Both the position numbers and the translations under genes were made by a program. 64,000 nucleotides of DNA, from the NCBI GenBank assembly GCA_902801375.1, contig CADCIB010000011.1, positions 1 through 64,000 on the forward strand, read 5' to 3'. The stretch is from an uncultured Prevotellaceae bacterium (GTDB lineage Bacteria; Bacteroidota; Bacteroidia; Bacteroidales; Bacteroidaceae). Below, in pieces: positions 52,401 through 63,800 of the stretch. The notes under the pieces were generated by a model. The model saw only the letters and a program-made list of their open reading frames with translations, did not search any database and was not told where the DNA came from. Positions within the stretch are counted from its first letter, which is position 1; every line of letters starts with the position of its first letter.

Positions 52401-53262
52401 CACCCGTACGCTGACTGTCAACGAGGCTGAGTCGACAGCCAACCGCTCGTGGAACTATGTGGGCAACCCCTACCCCGCTTACTACGACATCTACTACATG
52501 GACTTCACGGCCCCCATCACCGTGTGGAACGGCTCTACCTACAAAGCCTACTCTATCGCCGACGATGAATACGTGCTGCGTCCCATGCAGTCGTTCTTCG
52601 TACAGAAGCCCGATGCCGTCGACAACATCATCTTCCATAAGGAAGGCCGACAGCTGATTACCGACATCAACCACATCAATGCCGCCAAGCCCAATGCACC
52701 CGCACGCAACGCCCGCCATCTGTTCAACATCCAGATTCAGAACGACGAGCAGCATGCCGACGAGACCCGCGTGGTCATCAACAGCCAGGCTTCGATGGGC
52801 TACGAGGTGGAGTGCGATGCCGCCAAGTTCATGAGCTTCGAGCCACAAGTGCCACAGCTCTACACCTTCGACGCTGAGGGCAACACCTACGCCATCAATG
52901 AGCGTCCGATGGACAACGGACAGGTACGCCTGGCCTACTATGCCGGACAGGCTGGCAACTTCACCATCAAGGCGCTGCGTGCCGACGGCGGCGTGAGCCT
53001 CTATGACAACGAGACCGACACGACCGTCGACCTCACCACAGAGGACTACACCTTCGAGAGCGATGCCACAGGCGGTGTGAACACGAGCCGCTTCACGCTG
53101 ACCTTCACCGTAGGCGACACCACGCCCACCGACATCAACGCTGCTGCCGTTGAGTGCGATGAGATTCCGTCTCATCAAATCTACGACCTGCAAGGCCGCC
53201 GCGTGAACAAAGCTCAGAAGGGCATCTATATTGAGGAAGGCAAGAAGGTTGTTCGCCAGTAA
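49420..53262 (+). CDS. BspA-like leucine-rich-repeat surface protein
   Basis: The 1280-aa protein has a signal peptide (SLAVLLLTIVGSLAMQA), an N-terminal jelly-roll region like the carbohydrate-binding domains of beta-galactosidases ('WFAMDFDDTSWGTLTMP', 'RYWVRKYFNLTSADLANEFFLQYAHDDECTLYLNG'), two further beta-sandwich domains (about 190-310 and 315-450), and about ten BspA-type LRR_5 repeats at about 483-807 ('INRIGDYAFRGTNIRKVNIP', 'LTTLGYCAFNGCSQLKEFIMPNSVTTIAPYLF'). A mostly beta C-terminal region ends in the sorting tail 'SHQIYDLQGRRVNKAQKGIYIEEGKKVVRQ'. BspA proteins bind host matrix or other bacteria. It heads a probable three-gene operon. Confidence 0.85.
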   Translation: MKKSILSHSLAVLLLTIVGSLAMQAKVVIPFGQLYQQPFEAKYFYATQGAAGPSDTWFAMDFDDTSWGTLTMPISSEGTLAYYNTTRPNERCRYWVRKYFNLTSADLANEFFLQYAHDDECTLYLNGTKLFDENGAANYNIYRLTETTKALLQAGENVLCMYVYDSGGGGMYMDFGLYEDEGNFQDIVKESNLPITFTNDAENPWLLNGANAINGNQGKNYSTSTLQMAFTNTYTAELKFDWFKYRYYNGGLDLQLYIDGVEISTTTNGSWTTPRYYIEPGEHVVTFRDTIGSDNYRANSGLRNIILREIYPLETAVLTANSMPITFQNNSATPWTIEDGFIEHNNYGVANTGSSFFTTFTLDKTSKLSFERRVSRSDNNYNYEDRHNFFVYINGIQISKDWDKPNYEYWCVALEPGEYTVEWKDTIYNRGEWYYSQIKNIELSNNWIDVELASVGTLGYEVLYSGKAEKLDYVEFLKVTGPMNADDWTDIKNMNNLKALDLSGAVIAEIPNNAFDGKNWLNSVIMPEGINRIGDYAFRGTNIRKVNIPSTVTEIGRNAFIGTPVQYVTFAENSQLETIGIHAFESCTSLQDIDLTGITTLTTLGYCAFNGCSQLKEFIMPNSVTTIAPYLFQNCSQMKKLIFSDAITDVRDYVCYNCSSLEEVHLPQNVKVIWHESFINTTSLRNIEFPASLEAIQYNAFENSGLESVELPITMLRLSTNAFRSNANLKNIVLPSHLVNEGHNVSYGYYDDGSVRYTTNQNYGYRNNFSNCQAIETVVMRAATPPAIINDVFESSRSKSLITLVVPSFAVVNYKLDTYWKQFGSIIEGDDVDYWMITSPLMLTNNRRMQGKPDIDLYFGGQLTVGGSAPMPTGQFNYYVNESNPGRLLNTCDALTADNAATKFAVEANRWYFFTPLYDVNIADIEVSNGASYVFRYYDAQNRAANGASGSWKNVDTDKLLGGQGYIFHCNTACEITFPADATGRAKLFATGDVTRTLTVNEAESTANRSWNYVGNPYPAYYDIYYMDFTAPITVWNGSTYKAYSIADDEYVLRPMQSFFVQKPDAVDNIIFHKEGRQLITDINHINAAKPNAPARNARHLFNIQIQNDEQHADETRVVINSQASMGYEVECDAAKFMSFEPQVPQLYTFDAEGNTYAINERPMDNGQVRLAYYAGQAGNFTIKALRADGGVSLYDNETDTTVDLTTEDYTFESDATGGVNTSRFTLTFTVGDTTPTDINAAAVECDEIPSHQIYDLQGRRVNKAQKGIYIEEGKKVVRQ

Positions 53263-53331
53263 CTTGTCAACTCGTTAACTTAACATAGAAGTAACAACTT
53301 GTCAACTCGTCAACTTGTTAACTTGTCAACT
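53263..53331 (+). repeat. Short direct repeats of a CTTGTCAACTCG motif between adhesin genes
   Basis: AACTTGTCAACTCGT occurs at the start of the gap and again about 35 bp later, followed by further CAACTTGTTAACTTGTCAACT variants. The 84-bp spacer has no clear promoter, so the next gene may depend on read-through. Confidence 0.7.
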
Positions 53332-53346
53332 AAAAAATAAATAGCT

Positions 53347-56300
53347 ATGCGAGGTTTCAAGTATATTCTCTTCACGCTGGCACTCATAGCGAGTGCCAAC
53401 GTGTGGGGGCAATACAATCCGGCGAACCCGGCGGAACCTGGAGCGCCCGTCAATCAGCACACGCTGACGCTTCAGGCTGATCCGCCAGGGGGAGGAAGCT
53501 TCAACCTGAACGCGACGACCACCCAGAACGCGGGTGCCACCATCAGTCTTCGCGCCTATACAGCTTCCAACTTCACGTTCGTCTCGTGGGAAGAAGACGG
53601 CACGGTGATTTCCACCACCGCCAACTTCAACTATACGATGCCCGACCGCGATGTGACGCTGATTGCCCACTACAACTATACGCCTTCGAACCCGGCGGAG
53701 CCCAGCGAGCCCAACATTCCCGCCAAGCCCGTCTACTCGAATCTCTATCTCACGGCCAACCCATCGGCTGGCGGCAGCTTCAACATTGCAAGCGGCAACA
53801 GCTATCAGGTGGGCAACTCCGTGCGCGTACAGGCCTACCCGGCCTCGAACTTCACCTTCATGAACTGGACGCTCAACGGAGAGGTCATCTCCACGAGCAA
53901 CATCTTCGACTACGTGATGCTGGAAGGCATCGATGCCAACCACCTCGTGGCCAACTTCTCGTATACGCCAGGCAGTCCCAGCGAACCCAGCGTGCCTGTG
54001 TTCAATCGCAGGGTCTATCTCATGGCCGACCCAGAAGCGGGCGGATACTTCAACGTGTCGAGCGGCAATGAGTATGCAGAAGGGTCGCAACAGACTTTCC
54101 GCGCCTACAACAACCAATGGTACACGTTCCAGAACTGGACCATCGATGGTGAGATTGTCAGCACCAACAGTGTGTATACGATGACTATCCCTAATCACGA
54201 CGTGGCACTCGTGGCCCACTACTCCTATGAATACAACCCTGGCAACCCCAATGAGCCTGGGCAGTCTACCACCAAGCATCTCAGCATCTACGGTATGACC
54301 GCCAACGGCATGTTGGGACAAACGGTGCTCTATCCTGTCTTCTTGGAGAATACGGAGGATGTCTATGGTGTGACGGTGGTCATCCATTTCCCTGAAGGTT
54401 TCCAGCCTATCCCCTCGAATGCCGTTCAGGCAGAACGTGCCGCTGGTCATACACTGACGGTGGAGCCATACGAGAGCGGAAACAATGCCTTCCGTTTCGA
54501 CCTGACGGGCACTACGCCCCTGACCGGACAGAATGGCAAAATCTTCGATGTGCCGGTCGTTGTCGGCAGCGAACTGATGACGGGACAGAGCTATCAGGTG
54601 GTACTCACCAATGCCGCTCGTCTCAATCTCGACGGTTCGAAGGAGGTCATCAACACGCGCGACGGCTATATCTATGTGGAAGAGCAGAAAGAGGACGGAC
54701 TCTATGCACAGTTCTCCTACGAGAAACTGCAGAGCCGCGTGAAGTTCAACAATCTCTCCTCCGACAAGGCCCTCAGCTATTTCTGGGAGTTTGGCGACGA
54801 TACCTTCAGCACGGAACAGTCGCCCCTGCATGTCTATGCCCATTCAGGCTACTACGATGTGCGACTGACCGTACAAGGACAGACGGGTAGCGATGTGGCT
54901 ATGATGACGGTGCTCATCAACGACGAGACTTCATGGCGAGTGAACGGTTCGTTCTTCCTCGACACAGAAGTGCTGACCGTGCGTCATTTCACTTCTTCGG
55001 AAGATTTGTTTACTTTCCTCTCGGCTCGTCCCATCGACAGCAACTTGCAGCTCACGGTGAAAGCCGGCGAGACGTTCAACTGTGCGCTGACCGATGAGAA
55101 CATCGCCCGCCTGACCTCACTTCAGACGGCATTGGCCGACGGCGGCTATATGCTGACCGTACAGAAAGGCACGGGCACGGGCGAGGCCGTACTGAGCTTT
55201 GGCAACGACGGCGACCACATCGAGAGCAACGTGGTGGAACTCTTCACCGCGCTTGGACAGAGCATCCTTTGCGACGATGTCACCATCAAGCTGTGGGGCA
55301 TCACTTTCAATCCCTCGAAACTCTCTACCATCGAAGGACAGACCATCCTCGCTGGCGAGACAACCGCTGCAGTGGACTTTGCTCCCATCAGCACCGACCT
55401 CACCTTCACGTGGACGGCCTCAGCCGACTCCGATGCGCTGTCGGGCTTCACAGAACAGGGAACGGGCAACATTCCCTCGATGACCATCGCCAGCACCAGC
55501 AACGAGGAATGTCACCTTACTTATCATATAGCAGCAAGCTATCAAGGCAGACCATTCACCAACCTGACGCATGTCATCACGGTGAAGCCCTCGCTGGAAG
55601 GAAGTTTCACGAACCTGAAGCCGGAAGACGGAGCCACCCTGAAGTCGACCACCGTTACCCTGCAATGGAACAGCATACGCAATGCTGTGTATGATGTCTA
55701 CCTATGGAATGCCGCCAACCAGCGCCCAGCCACACCCGTTGCAGAAGGCATCACGGAGTTGAGCTATACCTCACAGAACTTCTGCCAGAACGAGAAGAGC
55801 TACAAGTGGCAGGTGGTGGCCCGCAACGGCGAACAGCAGTTGGCCAGCGACACCATGCACTTCTCCGTCCACGTATTGCCCGACCTTCATGTCATCGCTG
55901 TGCGTGCCATCGGTGAAGACCCGCAGGAGCCTTCCTACCTGGAGGCTGCCCGCACCATCACCGTTGAGTGGACCGTACGCAACGATGGCGAAGGCGACAC
56001 GGGCGAACAGTCGTGGACCGACCGAGTGTGGCTCGTACCCGACGTCTATGGTGGCACAAGCCAAAACAACTGCAAGCTGATGGCGACTGTACAGAACGTT
56101 CGCAGCCTGCAGGCTGGCGGACAATACACCAACCAAGCACAGTTCACCGTCGAGGAGTCGCAATATGGCAGCTACTATCTGCTTGTGGCCTCCGATATGA
56201 GTTCAGTGACCCAGATAGAATGGAGCAGCGTGGGTGGTTCCATCGTCAATCCCTACGAGCCTGTCGTCGGCGGTTCTGCCGACCAGGGAACCTACCCCTA

Positions 56301-57879
56301 CATCTTTGCCAAGACCACAGCCAGCGGCAACAAGTTGGTGGAAGAAGGCGAGACGACGACGCGAAGCGATAACTTCTTCTACACGAAGGTGGACATCTCC
56401 ATGCCCACAATGAACGATGAAGACTGGGCTTTGCTCGAACAAGTGTACCAACAGAAGGGCAACGGCGCAGGATGGAAGAAGACTTGGGACTTCAACGTGG
56501 AGCGACACACGACGCTGACGCTCCCAGGAGTAAGCATTCTGAACGGACACGTTGTCAGCGTCGACCTGCCCGACAACGGGCTGACGGGCGACTTCCCCTT
56601 CGACCTGCTGACACTGCCCGCACTGCGCTCACTCAACCTCAGAGCCAACGGGCTCTCTGGAGATGTCGCTGCAGGAATGGCAGCCTTCCTCTCTGCAGGA
56701 GGTGATTTGCAATCCCCAATCACCACGCTCAACATCGCCAACAACCAATTGGAAGGAAATATCGGAGCCTTCGTGCAGCCGCTGACTGCGCTGACCACAC
56801 TCTACGCTTCAGGCAACCGATTCGATGAAGTGAACCCGATGATTCCCACGAAAGTGACAACACTGACCTTGGGCGGACAGACCATCGACTGTACCGTCGA
56901 CCTCGACTTCCTGGCAGGCAATGTTTCGCCAGCCACGCTCTTGGCTCAGTTGCCCTCCATCGTGCGCTATAATCACAGGCAACATAAGTTTGTCGACAAT
57001 GTCACGCTCGTCTGCTCTGCTGCCAACGACTGGCAGGCACGCCTGGCAATAACCAGCGAAAGCATCACGTTCAGCAACGAAGGCAGCCAGAATGCCTTCT
57101 ACGGTGAGAGCGGCAGCCTCATCGGACTGAGCAGCCTGACACCGTTGGAGGACTGTACCTTCAACTTGAGGTTTGCCTTCCCGCAGGGTGATGCCAACTT
57201 CAACGGAGACGTCAACGTGACCGACCTCCAGGCGCAGATCAACTTCGCCTTCGAGGACTACAACGACAAGCCCTTCAACTTCACTGCTGCCAACCTGTGG
57301 ATCGACGATGTCATCAACGTGCAGGATGTGGTGAAGATGGCCGATCTGTTACTCAATGCAGGCGGTTCACCTCATACCGCCTACAACACGGCTCCACGTT
57401 CTGCAGGCAGCGGCTCTGCCGATGCTACGCTCTACGTGAGTGGCCGCCAACTGTGGATAGAGACCGACACGCCTGTAGCAGCCTTTGAAGTGACGCTGAG
57501 TTCCGACGATGCCATAAGCGTGAGCAACGACCTCGAGCAGATGGGCTTCACCTGTATGACTCGCAACCACGGCGACATCACCCGCCTCGTGGGCTACTCC
57601 ATGAGCAAAGCCACCATTCCTGCCGGCACCACATCGATTGCCCAACTTTCGCAGTCGGGGGTCCGTGTGCTGAATGCCGTGCTGGCCGACACACAGGCTG
57701 AGGAGATTCCTGTTTCGTTCACCACTACGGTGGCCACAGCCATAGACACAGCTCCGTGTGATGAGATCCTGTCTCATCAAAACATCTTCGACCTGCAAGG
57801 CCGTCAAATCAGTAACAACTCGTCTCCTCTCAAGAAAGGTGTCTACATCGTGAATGGTAAAAAGGTATTCATCAAATAA
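53347..57879 (+). CDS. Giant secreted protein with InlB-like repeats, cohesin-like, PKD, LRR and dockerin domains
   Basis: The 1510-aa protein has a signal peptide (LFTLALIASANVWGQ). Three about 85-residue repeats (about 35-290) like 'divergent InlB B-repeats' ('FNWTLNGEVIS'-type ends) are joined by Pro/Glu-rich linkers (NPAEPSEPN, SPSEPSVP, NPNEPGQS). Residues about 312-445 look like a cohesin-type beta-sandwich ('YPVFLENTEDVYGVTVVIHFPEG'), 451-515 a PKD domain ('YFWEFGDDTFSTEQSPLHVYAHSGYYDVRLTV'), 845-1015 CARDB-like, 1018-1170 plant-type LRRs, and about 1279-1338 a dockerin with two Ca-loop-like motifs ('DANFNGDVNVTDL', 'LWIDDVINVQDV'). A second, weaker cohesin-like stretch and the tail 'IFDLQGRQI...KKGVYIVNGKKVFIK' end it. 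It may assemble with itself or with neighbours on the surface; that is inference. Confidence 0.8.
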   Translation: MRGFKYILFTLALIASANVWGQYNPANPAEPGAPVNQHTLTLQADPPGGGSFNLNATTTQNAGATISLRAYTASNFTFVSWEEDGTVISTTANFNYTMPDRDVTLIAHYNYTPSNPAEPSEPNIPAKPVYSNLYLTANPSAGGSFNIASGNSYQVGNSVRVQAYPASNFTFMNWTLNGEVISTSNIFDYVMLEGIDANHLVANFSYTPGSPSEPSVPVFNRRVYLMADPEAGGYFNVSSGNEYAEGSQQTFRAYNNQWYTFQNWTIDGEIVSTNSVYTMTIPNHDVALVAHYSYEYNPGNPNEPGQSTTKHLSIYGMTANGMLGQTVLYPVFLENTEDVYGVTVVIHFPEGFQPIPSNAVQAERAAGHTLTVEPYESGNNAFRFDLTGTTPLTGQNGKIFDVPVVVGSELMTGQSYQVVLTNAARLNLDGSKEVINTRDGYIYVEEQKEDGLYAQFSYEKLQSRVKFNNLSSDKALSYFWEFGDDTFSTEQSPLHVYAHSGYYDVRLTVQGQTGSDVAMMTVLINDETSWRVNGSFFLDTEVLTVRHFTSSEDLFTFLSARPIDSNLQLTVKAGETFNCALTDENIARLTSLQTALADGGYMLTVQKGTGTGEAVLSFGNDGDHIESNVVELFTALGQSILCDDVTIKLWGITFNPSKLSTIEGQTILAGETTAAVDFAPISTDLTFTWTASADSDALSGFTEQGTGNIPSMTIASTSNEECHLTYHIAASYQGRPFTNLTHVITVKPSLEGSFTNLKPEDGATLKSTTVTLQWNSIRNAVYDVYLWNAANQRPATPVAEGITELSYTSQNFCQNEKSYKWQVVARNGEQQLASDTMHFSVHVLPDLHVIAVRAIGEDPQEPSYLEAARTITVEWTVRNDGEGDTGEQSWTDRVWLVPDVYGGTSQNNCKLMATVQNVRSLQAGGQYTNQAQFTVEESQYGSYYLLVASDMSSVTQIEWSSVGGSIVNPYEPVVGGSADQGTYPYIFAKTTASGNKLVEEGETTTRSDNFFYTKVDISMPTMNDEDWALLEQVYQQKGNGAGWKKTWDFNVERHTTLTLPGVSILNGHVVSVDLPDNGLTGDFPFDLLTLPALRSLNLRANGLSGDVAAGMAAFLSAGGDLQSPITTLNIANNQLEGNIGAFVQPLTALTTLYASGNRFDEVNPMIPTKVTTLTLGGQTIDCTVDLDFLAGNVSPATLLAQLPSIVRYNHRQHKFVDNVTLVCSAANDWQARLAITSESITFSNEGSQNAFYGESGSLIGLSSLTPLEDCTFNLRFAFPQGDANFNGDVNVTDLQAQINFAFEDYNDKPFNFTAANLWIDDVINVQDVVKMADLLLNAGGSPHTAYNTAPRSAGSGSADATLYVSGRQLWIETDTPVAAFEVTLSSDDAISVSNDLEQMGFTCMTRNHGDITRLVGYSMSKATIPAGTTSIAQLSQSGVRVLNAVLADTQAEEIPVSFTTTVATAIDTAPCDEILSHQNIFDLQGRQISNNSSPLKKGVYIVNGKKVFIK

Positions 57880-57897
57880 CGCTTAAACCGGAATGAT

Positions 57898-60800
57898 ATG
57901 AATAGGAAAACAAGATATTGGCTACTGACGTTATTCTTGACCATAACGGCCAGCGTCTTTGCCCAGCAACGTAACATCATAGCTGTGCCCGACACGAAGG
58001 TGTCTATTGGAGAAGCACAACTGCCGGTAACGATTGAGAATACCGACGAGATCGTGGGACTGCAGTTCGACATCACACTGCCCACAGCGGTCACTGCAGG
58101 CAGCTATGCCATCAGCACCAACCGCTGCGACGGACACACCATCGTCATCCGCAAGATGGAGGCCACACGCTACCGCGTGATGCTCTATTCAGAGGAGATG
58201 AAGCCGCTCATCGCACAGCAGGGAACGGTGTTCTACATTCCCATCACCACCCCACAGTCCTACAGTCAGGGCGGTGAACACCCTATGTCCATCAGCAATG
58301 CCACCATGACCATCGCGTCGGGAGAGAATGTACTGACTGATGCCAAGGCAGGCAAACTCATCGTTACCGACCTGCCCGACCTCACCGTGAAGAGCATTCA
58401 GCCTGCGGGGCTGTCTATCGTTCCTGATGAACGGCTGTCGCTTTCGTGGCAGGTACAGAACGTAGGTGGAGCCTCGACGGGAAAAGGGTGGAGCGAGCAG
58501 ATCCTGTTGGTCAACAGGCTTGGAACGCGAACAAAACTCTTAGCCACTACCTATTGCGAAGAAACATTGACCGCCGGTGCTGTCTTGACACGACAGGCTG
58601 AAATCACCGTGCCCAAACTGCTCGGCATCGAAGGCAATGCCTACCTGCAAGTGCGCATCGTGCCTACCAGCGAAACTGGTGAGAGTACTGCTGCCCAGGG
58701 CAACAACACCCTGCAGGCAACAGAGACTTTCAGCGTGGGCAAACGGCTATTCGTCGAGATTTCTCCCTCAGAAATCAGTGAGAACAGCAGTCAGCGCATC
58801 ATGGTGAAAGTCAGTCGTAGTGGTGATTGGAGTGGAGAGCAGGTCTTCAGCCTATCATCAAGCGACACCCGCATTCGACTGCCACAGCAGGTCACCATTC
58901 CTGCCAGCCAATCGGGCGCAGAGGTGTTTACGACGATTACTGACAACACCGCCATCGACAGCAATTCATCGGTGACCATCAGTGCCGGCGGCAATGGCTA
59001 CGATACCGCCACTGGCCAGTTGGTCATCATCGACAACGAGTTCGCCAACCTCACGCTGACAGCTTCGAAGAGTACCATCACCGAGGGTGAGACCTTCCAG
59101 CTCACCGTCAGCTCTTCCATCACGGTAAAAAACAACCCGCTCGAGGTGACGTTGTCCTGCGAGAATGCCAAGCGTTTCTCCTTCCCACAGACGGTAAGCA
59201 TCCCTGTGGGCAAGAAGACGGCAAAGGTGGAGGTGACAGCCATCGACGACGATGTCCCCTCGCAGACGCTCTCCACAGCCTTCACGGCATCAGCTCCCCA
59301 GTACAACAAGGCTGAGGCCATCGTTCTGCTGCAGGACAACGACCTGCCCGTGCTGACCTTGGAACTGACGCCCGCCACCGTACAGGAGGGCGACGGACCG
59401 TTGGCTGTGGCTGCTGTGTTGCGACGCACCACTCACACCGACGCCAAGATTACCGTTCGGCTCAGCGACGATGCCAATGGTGCGCTCTATTACGGCAATC
59501 AGACACTGGAGCTGGCCAAGGGCGTTGAGGAAGTACACTTCAATCTGGGACCTGTCGACAACTCCAATGTCGATGGCGACCGCACCTACAACATCACTGC
59601 GGCCGTATGGCTCTCTTCGTGTAGCTGTAGTGCGGCTGGCGAGGCAGCGGGCAGTGTGTCGGCACAGCTCCGCGTGCTCGACGACGACGGCCCTGCCCTC
59701 AGCATCACATCGTCCAAAAGCACGGTGAAGGAAGGTGAAAAGACGACGCTGACCGTCGAACGCAACACAAGCAATGTGTCTCAAGCACTGACCGTGACCT
59801 TATCGAGTGACTACGAGGACGGGCTGACCTACAACCACACGGTCACCATCGCCGCCAAGAAGAAATCGGCAACGGTGGAAGTGACGGCCAAGAGCAACAA
59901 CCAGAGCAACGACAACCACACCGTGGTCTTCACCGCCCAGGCCAACGGCTTTGCCACAGGCACCTGCTACATCATGGTGACCGACCAGACACTGCCCGAT
60001 GCCCGCATCAGCAGCTTCACGGCCAACATACAGGAGGCAGAGGTGGGAACGGAAGCCCTGCTGACGATTGTCGTCAACAACGAGGGTGCCGCCGAATTGC
60101 CGGCGGGTATAGCCGTAAAGGTTTACCGTCAAGGTGAGTCAAAGGCTATTGCCACGCTCTATACCACGGAGACCCTTGCCATCGGAGGAAGCCAGACGCT
60201 GACACGCAACATCATCCTGCCGACCGAAGTGGGACTGCATCAGTTCTATGCGGTGGTGAATGAGTCGGGCGAGGTGAACGAGTTGTCGCACACCAACAAT
60301 ACCTCACAGATGGTTGACATCCGTACCGTTGCCCCGTATAGCGTGACCGTCGCCACCAACAAGACCAAGTACAAGCAGGGTGAGACGGTGGTCATCACGG
60401 GACAGCTCACAGGCAACAACACAGCCTCCACAGCCATCGACCTTTACATCATCAACGAGGGCGCACGCCAGGTATTCCCCGTCACCACCGACGAACAGGG
60501 CGCCTTCCGCTATGAATACACGCCCTACTCCCTGCAGTCGGGCCACTTCATCGTGGGTGCCTGCTATCCTGGCGAGGGACTGACCACCCAGATGGCTGCC
60601 TTCGACATCTATGGGCTGCGGAGGGTGGACAACGACTACATCACTTGCGACACGAAGTTGGGAGAGGAATACGTTGGCACCATTATCATTGAGAATCCGG
60701 GTCAACTGCAACAAACCATCAACTCGTTTGCCGTGGTTTCCAAGCCTGACGGGTGTGATGTCGTCCTGGAGAAGCCCAATACGATTGCAGCCAACGGTAC

Positions 60801-63800
60801 GGCACAGTTGAAATACAAACTGACTGGCAATGCCGTTACAGAAACCAAAGACTGGGAAATCATTCAACTGAAGGTGACCACCACCCAAGGTTCCTCATTA
60901 CCCATCACGCTTTACTACTATTGTTCTGCCCAACATGCTGTCTTGACGGCCAACACGACTAATATCAACACGACCATAACGAAGGGCGCAACAAGAGAAT
61001 ACCTGCTTAATGTCATGAACACAGGCAAGGCTCCTTCTGGAAAGATTACCGTGAAGTTGCCCAATGTCAGCTGGATGCAATTAGGCAGTCCTACTGAGAT
61101 GTCATCCCTCGAATGTGGAGAAACAGCTACTGTCTGTCTGCAACTTACTCCCACAGCCGACATGCCACTGAATGTTCCTTACACAGGACGCATCGCATTG
61201 AACTGTGAGAATGGAGACGGTGTCTCTGTGAGCTACCAGATAGAGGTTGTATCAGAATCTACGGGCACCCTGACTATCGACGTGGTAGATGAGTACACGT
61301 ATTATACTGAGGAGAAACCGCATGTGGCTGGTGCTGGCATCGTGGTGAAACACCCCGTGACGGGTGCCATCGTGACGCAGGGCACCACTGGCAGCGACGG
61401 TCTATTCAGTGTCGTACTGCCTGAAGGTTTCTACAACATCAGTGTAACCGAAAGCCACCACAACTCCGTTACGGGTAACATATTGGTCGATCCTGGCACC
61501 ACCAACTATCAGGAAGTTTTCCTGCCCTACAACGCTATCAGCTATTCGTGGGATGTCGTGGAAACAGAAGTGGAAGACGAATACGCGATAGAGACTGTGG
61601 TGACATACGAGACCAATGTGCCGAAGCCGGTCGTCATCGTCAACCTTCCCACAGAACAACCTGCCGACAATAGCATCGTCGCCATCGTCGTCACCAACAA
61701 GGGATTGATCAATGCCCAGCACATGACCATGAACCTTGACTGCTCGGAAGGCTACGAATTCGTGCTGCTCAATCCTGAAGAGCTTGAAGTGTTGGCACCT
61801 CAGCAGTCGCATGTGTTCTACGCAAGGTTCCAGAAGAAAACCACGCAAAACAGCAAGCGCAACGCTTGGGGGGATCCCGAATCAGATTGTATCAGCATCT
61901 TCGCTGGAGCATTGTATGACTACATGTGTGGCAATGCCAAGAACTTCGACGAGGCGCTTGCCCAGAACGGCTGGGGAGCCTGTATGGGCAGCGGAGGTTC
62001 TGGAACTTCTCCCAACTGGCGATTGGTTCCCGTTCCTCATACGGGTCCAAGCTGGCCAGGCGGACCAAGTGGCCCGGGAGGGTGGAAGAAACCGGGTGAG
62101 AACAAACCCACTCCCGATGATGACAGTCCTGGAATCATTCAGACCTTGGTGCAGAAATACTGCGACATGCCTTGTAGCAAGGAACTGACACAGGCCTTGG
62201 CTTGCGAGGCAGCAGGGGCTTTGATACCAAGCTGGATCAGTTGTCCATACGATGTCATCAATAACTGTGGCTTTGGTTCCGTAAGCGATTGTATTACAGG
62301 CGCATTAGGATGCACTCCAGCAGGTGGACATACCAACTGTTGGCTTCCATACGTCTATTGTTTGTACAACCACGCTACATCCAACCACAACCACGCTCCA
62401 AGAAAAGCTGGTGCCATGAACACGCAGGAAGCCATCGCCGGCAACCTCATTGCAGCCGACGACTTGCTCAGCAAACAGAGCATGGCCTTCTGGAGAATTG
62501 TCGAAGAACACTTCGGAGAAAAGGAATGGCTCGACTGCGACAATCAGTCGTTAGCCGATGTTCTCTCCGTCGTCAACGTACTGGGTTCTGACCATCTGTT
62601 CACTGCCAACGACTTCCAGAACGTCAAACCTGTGACCATTTCCGACGAACAGTTGGCCCAGTTCATTGAGCGCGTCAACAACACGTACCAATATGCTAAC
62701 ACGGGCTATGAAGGACTGGCGAACTACATCAATCCAGACACACTGACGTATTACAGCAACGTCATCAACCAGTGCGAGCAAGAGGCCGTGGCCGCAGGTT
62801 ACGAGGGCGTGGCCGAAATGTACACAGAAGCCTACAACGACCTGCACGACTACGTTAGCGGCGAGCATAACTCCGTCTGCGCCTCCGTGTCGCTCAAGCT
62901 CTCGCAGCAGATGGTGATGACCCGCCAAGCCTTCCGAGGCACCCTGACGGTCTTCAACGGCAACGAGGAGACAGCCATGCAGGATGTGAAGCTGACGCTG
63001 ACAGTCACCAACACCGCAACGGGCGAGGTGGCCACCAGCCATGAGTTCCAGATCAACGCGGAGTCTCTTGAAGGCTTTGCCGGAGAACTGACGCTCGATG
63101 GCGGATGGACACTTGCTGCCAATGCTACGGGAACAGCCACCGTGCTCTTCATCCCGACAAAGTATGCCGCTCCCACAGAGCCCGTTGACTATGCCTTCGG
63201 CGGAACGCTCTCCTACATCGACCCGTTCACAGGCTTGGAAGTGACGCGCGACCTCTATCCCGTCACCCTCACCGTGAAGCCTTCGCCGGAACTCGACCTC
63301 GCCTATTTCATGCAGCGCGATGTCTATGGCGACGATCCGCTGACGCTCGACGTCGTGGAGGCCATGAAGCCTGCCGAGTTTGCTCTCCTTATTAATAATA
63401 AGGGCAACGGCGATGCCACAAACGTCCGCATGGTGACGCAGCAGCCTGAGATCATCGAGAACGAGAAAGGTTTGGCCATCGTCTTCGACATCATCAGTTC
63501 GCAGGTGAATGGTGGCGATGCCGCCCTGTCGTTCGGGCAGTCTATTGCCAACGACTTCGGCAACATCCCTGCCCACTCGCAACTGTACGCCCAGTGGTGG
63601 CTGCAAAGCTCGCTACTTGGCCACTTCACCGACTACGATGTGTCGGCCACTCACGTTTCGAGCTATGGCAATCCTGACCTCTCACTACTCGACGAGGTCA
63701 CCATCCACGAGCTCATCCACGGTTTCAACCTCACCAGTGGTGTAAGTAGCGGCTCTGCTACCGAAACTCTCCGAGCTTTCCTCGTCAATGACATCCCCGA

